NCBI RefSeq assembly: GCF_018362975.1
Contig: NZ_CP074371.1
Location: 4,712,001-4,776,000, forward strand
Length of the DNA: 64,000 nt
Reading direction: 5' to 3'
From: Nocardia tengchongensis
GTDB lineage: Bacteria; Actinomycetota; Actinomycetes; Mycobacteriales; Mycobacteriaceae
A program made the translations under genes and the position numbers. The notes beneath the pieces were generated by a model, which had not been told where the DNA came from, did no database searches, and saw only the letters and a list, made by a program, of their open reading frames with translations. Below are positions 62,813 to 64,000 of this stretch, piece by piece; the first letter of the stretch is position 1; every line of letters begins with the position of its first letter.

Positions 62813-64000
62813 GTGCAGCGACGAATCATGGGGATCGAGACCGAATTCGGGGTGACGTGCACGTTCCACGGTCACCGTCGGTTGAGTCCTGACGAGGTGG
62901 CCCGGTATCTGTTCCGCCGGGTAGTTTCCTGGGGCCGTAGCTCGAACGTGTTCCTTCGTAATGGTGCCCGGCTCTACCTCGATGTCGGTTCCCATCCGGA
63001 GTACGCTACGGCCGAATGTGACAGCTTGGTGCAGTTGGTCACTCACGACCGCGCCGGCGAGCGGGTCCTGGAGGATCTGCTCATAGACGCCGAGCAGCGG
63101 CTCGCGGAGGAGGGTATCGGCGGCGATATCTACCTGTTCAAGAACAACACCGACTCCGCGGGCAACTCCTACGGGTGCCACGAGAACTTCCTCGTGGTCC
63201 GGGCCGGGGAGTTCTCCCGCATCTCCGACGTGCTGTTGCCGTTCCTGGTTACCCGGCAGTTGATCTGCGGGGCCGGGAAGGTGCTCCAGACGCCGAAGGC
63301 GGCCACCTTCTGCCTGTCGCAGCGGGCCGAGCACATCTGGGAGGGCGTGTCCTCGGCGACCACGCGGTCGCGGCCGATCATCAACACCCGCGACGAGCCG
63401 CACGCCGACGCCGAGAAGTATCGGCGCCTACACGTCATCGTGGGCGACTCGAACATGGCCGAACCGACGACCATGCTCAAGGTGGGCACGGCGTCGCTGG
63501 TGCTGGAGATGATCGAGGCGGGCGTCGCGTTCCGAGATTTCGCTCTGGACAACCCGATTCGCGCCATCCGCGAGGTGTCGCACGATCTCACCGGTCGCCG
63601 TCCCGTGCGGCTGGCGGGCGGGCGGCAGGCGTCGGCGCTGGAGATCCAGCGCGAGTACTACGCCCGCGCCGTCGAGCACCTGCGCAACCGCGACCGCGAT
63701 CCGCAGGTCGACGCCGTGGTGGATCTGTGGGGCCGCACCCTCGACGCGGTGGAGGCGCAGGACTTCGCCAAGGTGGACACCGAGATCGACTGGGTGATCA
63801 AGCGCAAGCTGTTCCAGCGCTACCAGGACCGCTACAACATGGAGCTGTCCGATCCCAAGATCGCCCAGCTGGATCTGGCCTATCACGACATCAAGCGGGG
63901 TCGCGGCGTCTTCGACCTGCTCGCCCGCAAGGGTCTGGCCAAGCGGATCACCGAGGACGAGGCGGTCGACGCGGCGGTCACCACGCCGCCGCAGACCACC
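62813..64000 (+). CDS. pafA: Pup-protein ligase PafA (cut by right window edge)
   Basis: 396 codons visible from GTG 62813; the last about 55 residues lie outside. It ligates the C-terminal Glu of deamidated Pup to substrate lysines with ATP. Ligase fold shared with Dop: [78 protein letters not shown]. The start is set by the family N-terminus [12 protein letters not shown]; a later ATG at 62828 is less likely. Confidence 0.97.
   Translation, partial: MQRRIMGIETEFGVTCTFHGHRRLSPDEVARYLFRRVVSWGRSSNVFLRNGARLYLDVGSHPEYATAECDSLVQLVTHDRAGERVLEDLLIDAEQRLAEEGIGGDIYLFKNNTDSAGNSYGCHENFLVVRAGEFSRISDVLLPFLVTRQLICGAGKVLQTPKAATFCLSQRAEHIWEGVSSATTRSRPIINTRDEPHADAEKYRRLHVIVGDSNMAEPTTMLKVGTASLVLEMIEAGVAFRDFALDNPIRAIREVSHDLTGRRPVRLAGGRQASALEIQREYYARAVEHLRNRDRDPQVDAVVDLWGRTLDAVEAQDFAKVDTEIDWVIKRKLFQRYQDRYNMELSDPKIAQLDLAYHDIKRGRGVFDLLARKGLAKRITEDEAVDAAVTTPPQTT

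Overview
The window is GC-rich actinobacterial chromosome, most likely Nocardia or a close mycolic-acid relative. Evidence: a complete Pup-proteasome locus (mpa, dop, pup, prcB, prcA, pafA), a two-domain HisG, cobalamin-dependent MetH, several F420/deazaflavin-type proteins, an antigen-85-like esterase, a HelR-type helicase with an upstream rifamycin-associated element, and many apparently leaderless genes (TANNNT 6-7 bases before the start codon). The backbone metH / PAC2 / hisE-hisG / RecB nuclease-trmI-lppK-mpa / dop-pup-prcBA-pafA has the gene content of the M. tuberculosis Rv2097c-Rv2125 region, but accessory DNA is inserted between metH and hisE (about 11 kb) and between mpa and dop (about 31 kb).

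Layout. 0-5.7 kb: TetR regulator (cut by the left edge) divergent from a Tat-exported alkylsulfatase lipoprotein, an antigen-85-like esterase, a DUF2127 membrane protein and an XRE/TPR-like regulator. 5.8-11 kb: a small resolvase-fold protein lacking the catalytic serine, PAC2, metH. 11-22.4 kb: Ser/Thr kinase, HAD phosphatase, YjbR, epoxide hydrolase with a divergent WYL regulator, an orphan Toprim primase, a BesD-family-like 2-oxoglutarate oxygenase with a methyltransferase, NDH-2, and a choline/carnitine acyltransferase. 22.4-28 kb: hisE, hisG, RecB-like nuclease, trmI, lppK, mpa. 28-46 kb: pyrimidine/hydantoin catabolic operon with an F420-type LLM oxidoreductase, a 33-aa ORF between a CRP/GlxR box and a strong terminator, a secreted lipase, two NUDIX paralogues (one degenerate), two deazaflavin-type proteins, a peptidase, a GT39-like membrane protein, an ABC1 kinase, a secreted CocE-type hydrolase, PucR and acyl-CoA synthetase. 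46-59 kb: glutamine synthetase, helR, a SnoaL/XRE pair, a TPR-like protein, an ArsC-like protein, two TetR-controlled divergent units (deazaflavin protein; AurF-type diiron oxygenase plus DUF4873), a small secreted protein and a DUF418 protein. 59-64 kb: dop, pup, prcB, prcA, pafA (cut by the right edge).

Regulation. Many divergent promoters carry perfect or near-perfect palindromes midway between a regulator and its target. A bipartite sequence block is shared by the oxygenase/methyltransferase unit and the acyltransferase gene 3 kb away, suggesting co-regulation.

Caution. At least ten single-base indels, nearly all deletions in GC-rich runs, break reading frames, including the tail of prcA and the middle of helR. 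Their number and type look more like residual assembly errors than gene decay, so genes called frameshifted here may be intact in the organism. The degenerate NUDIX copy is the best candidate for real decay because it has also lost its stop codon. I saw no tRNA, rRNA, CRISPR array, insertion sequence or prophage. No gene-free stretch exceeds 300 bases.
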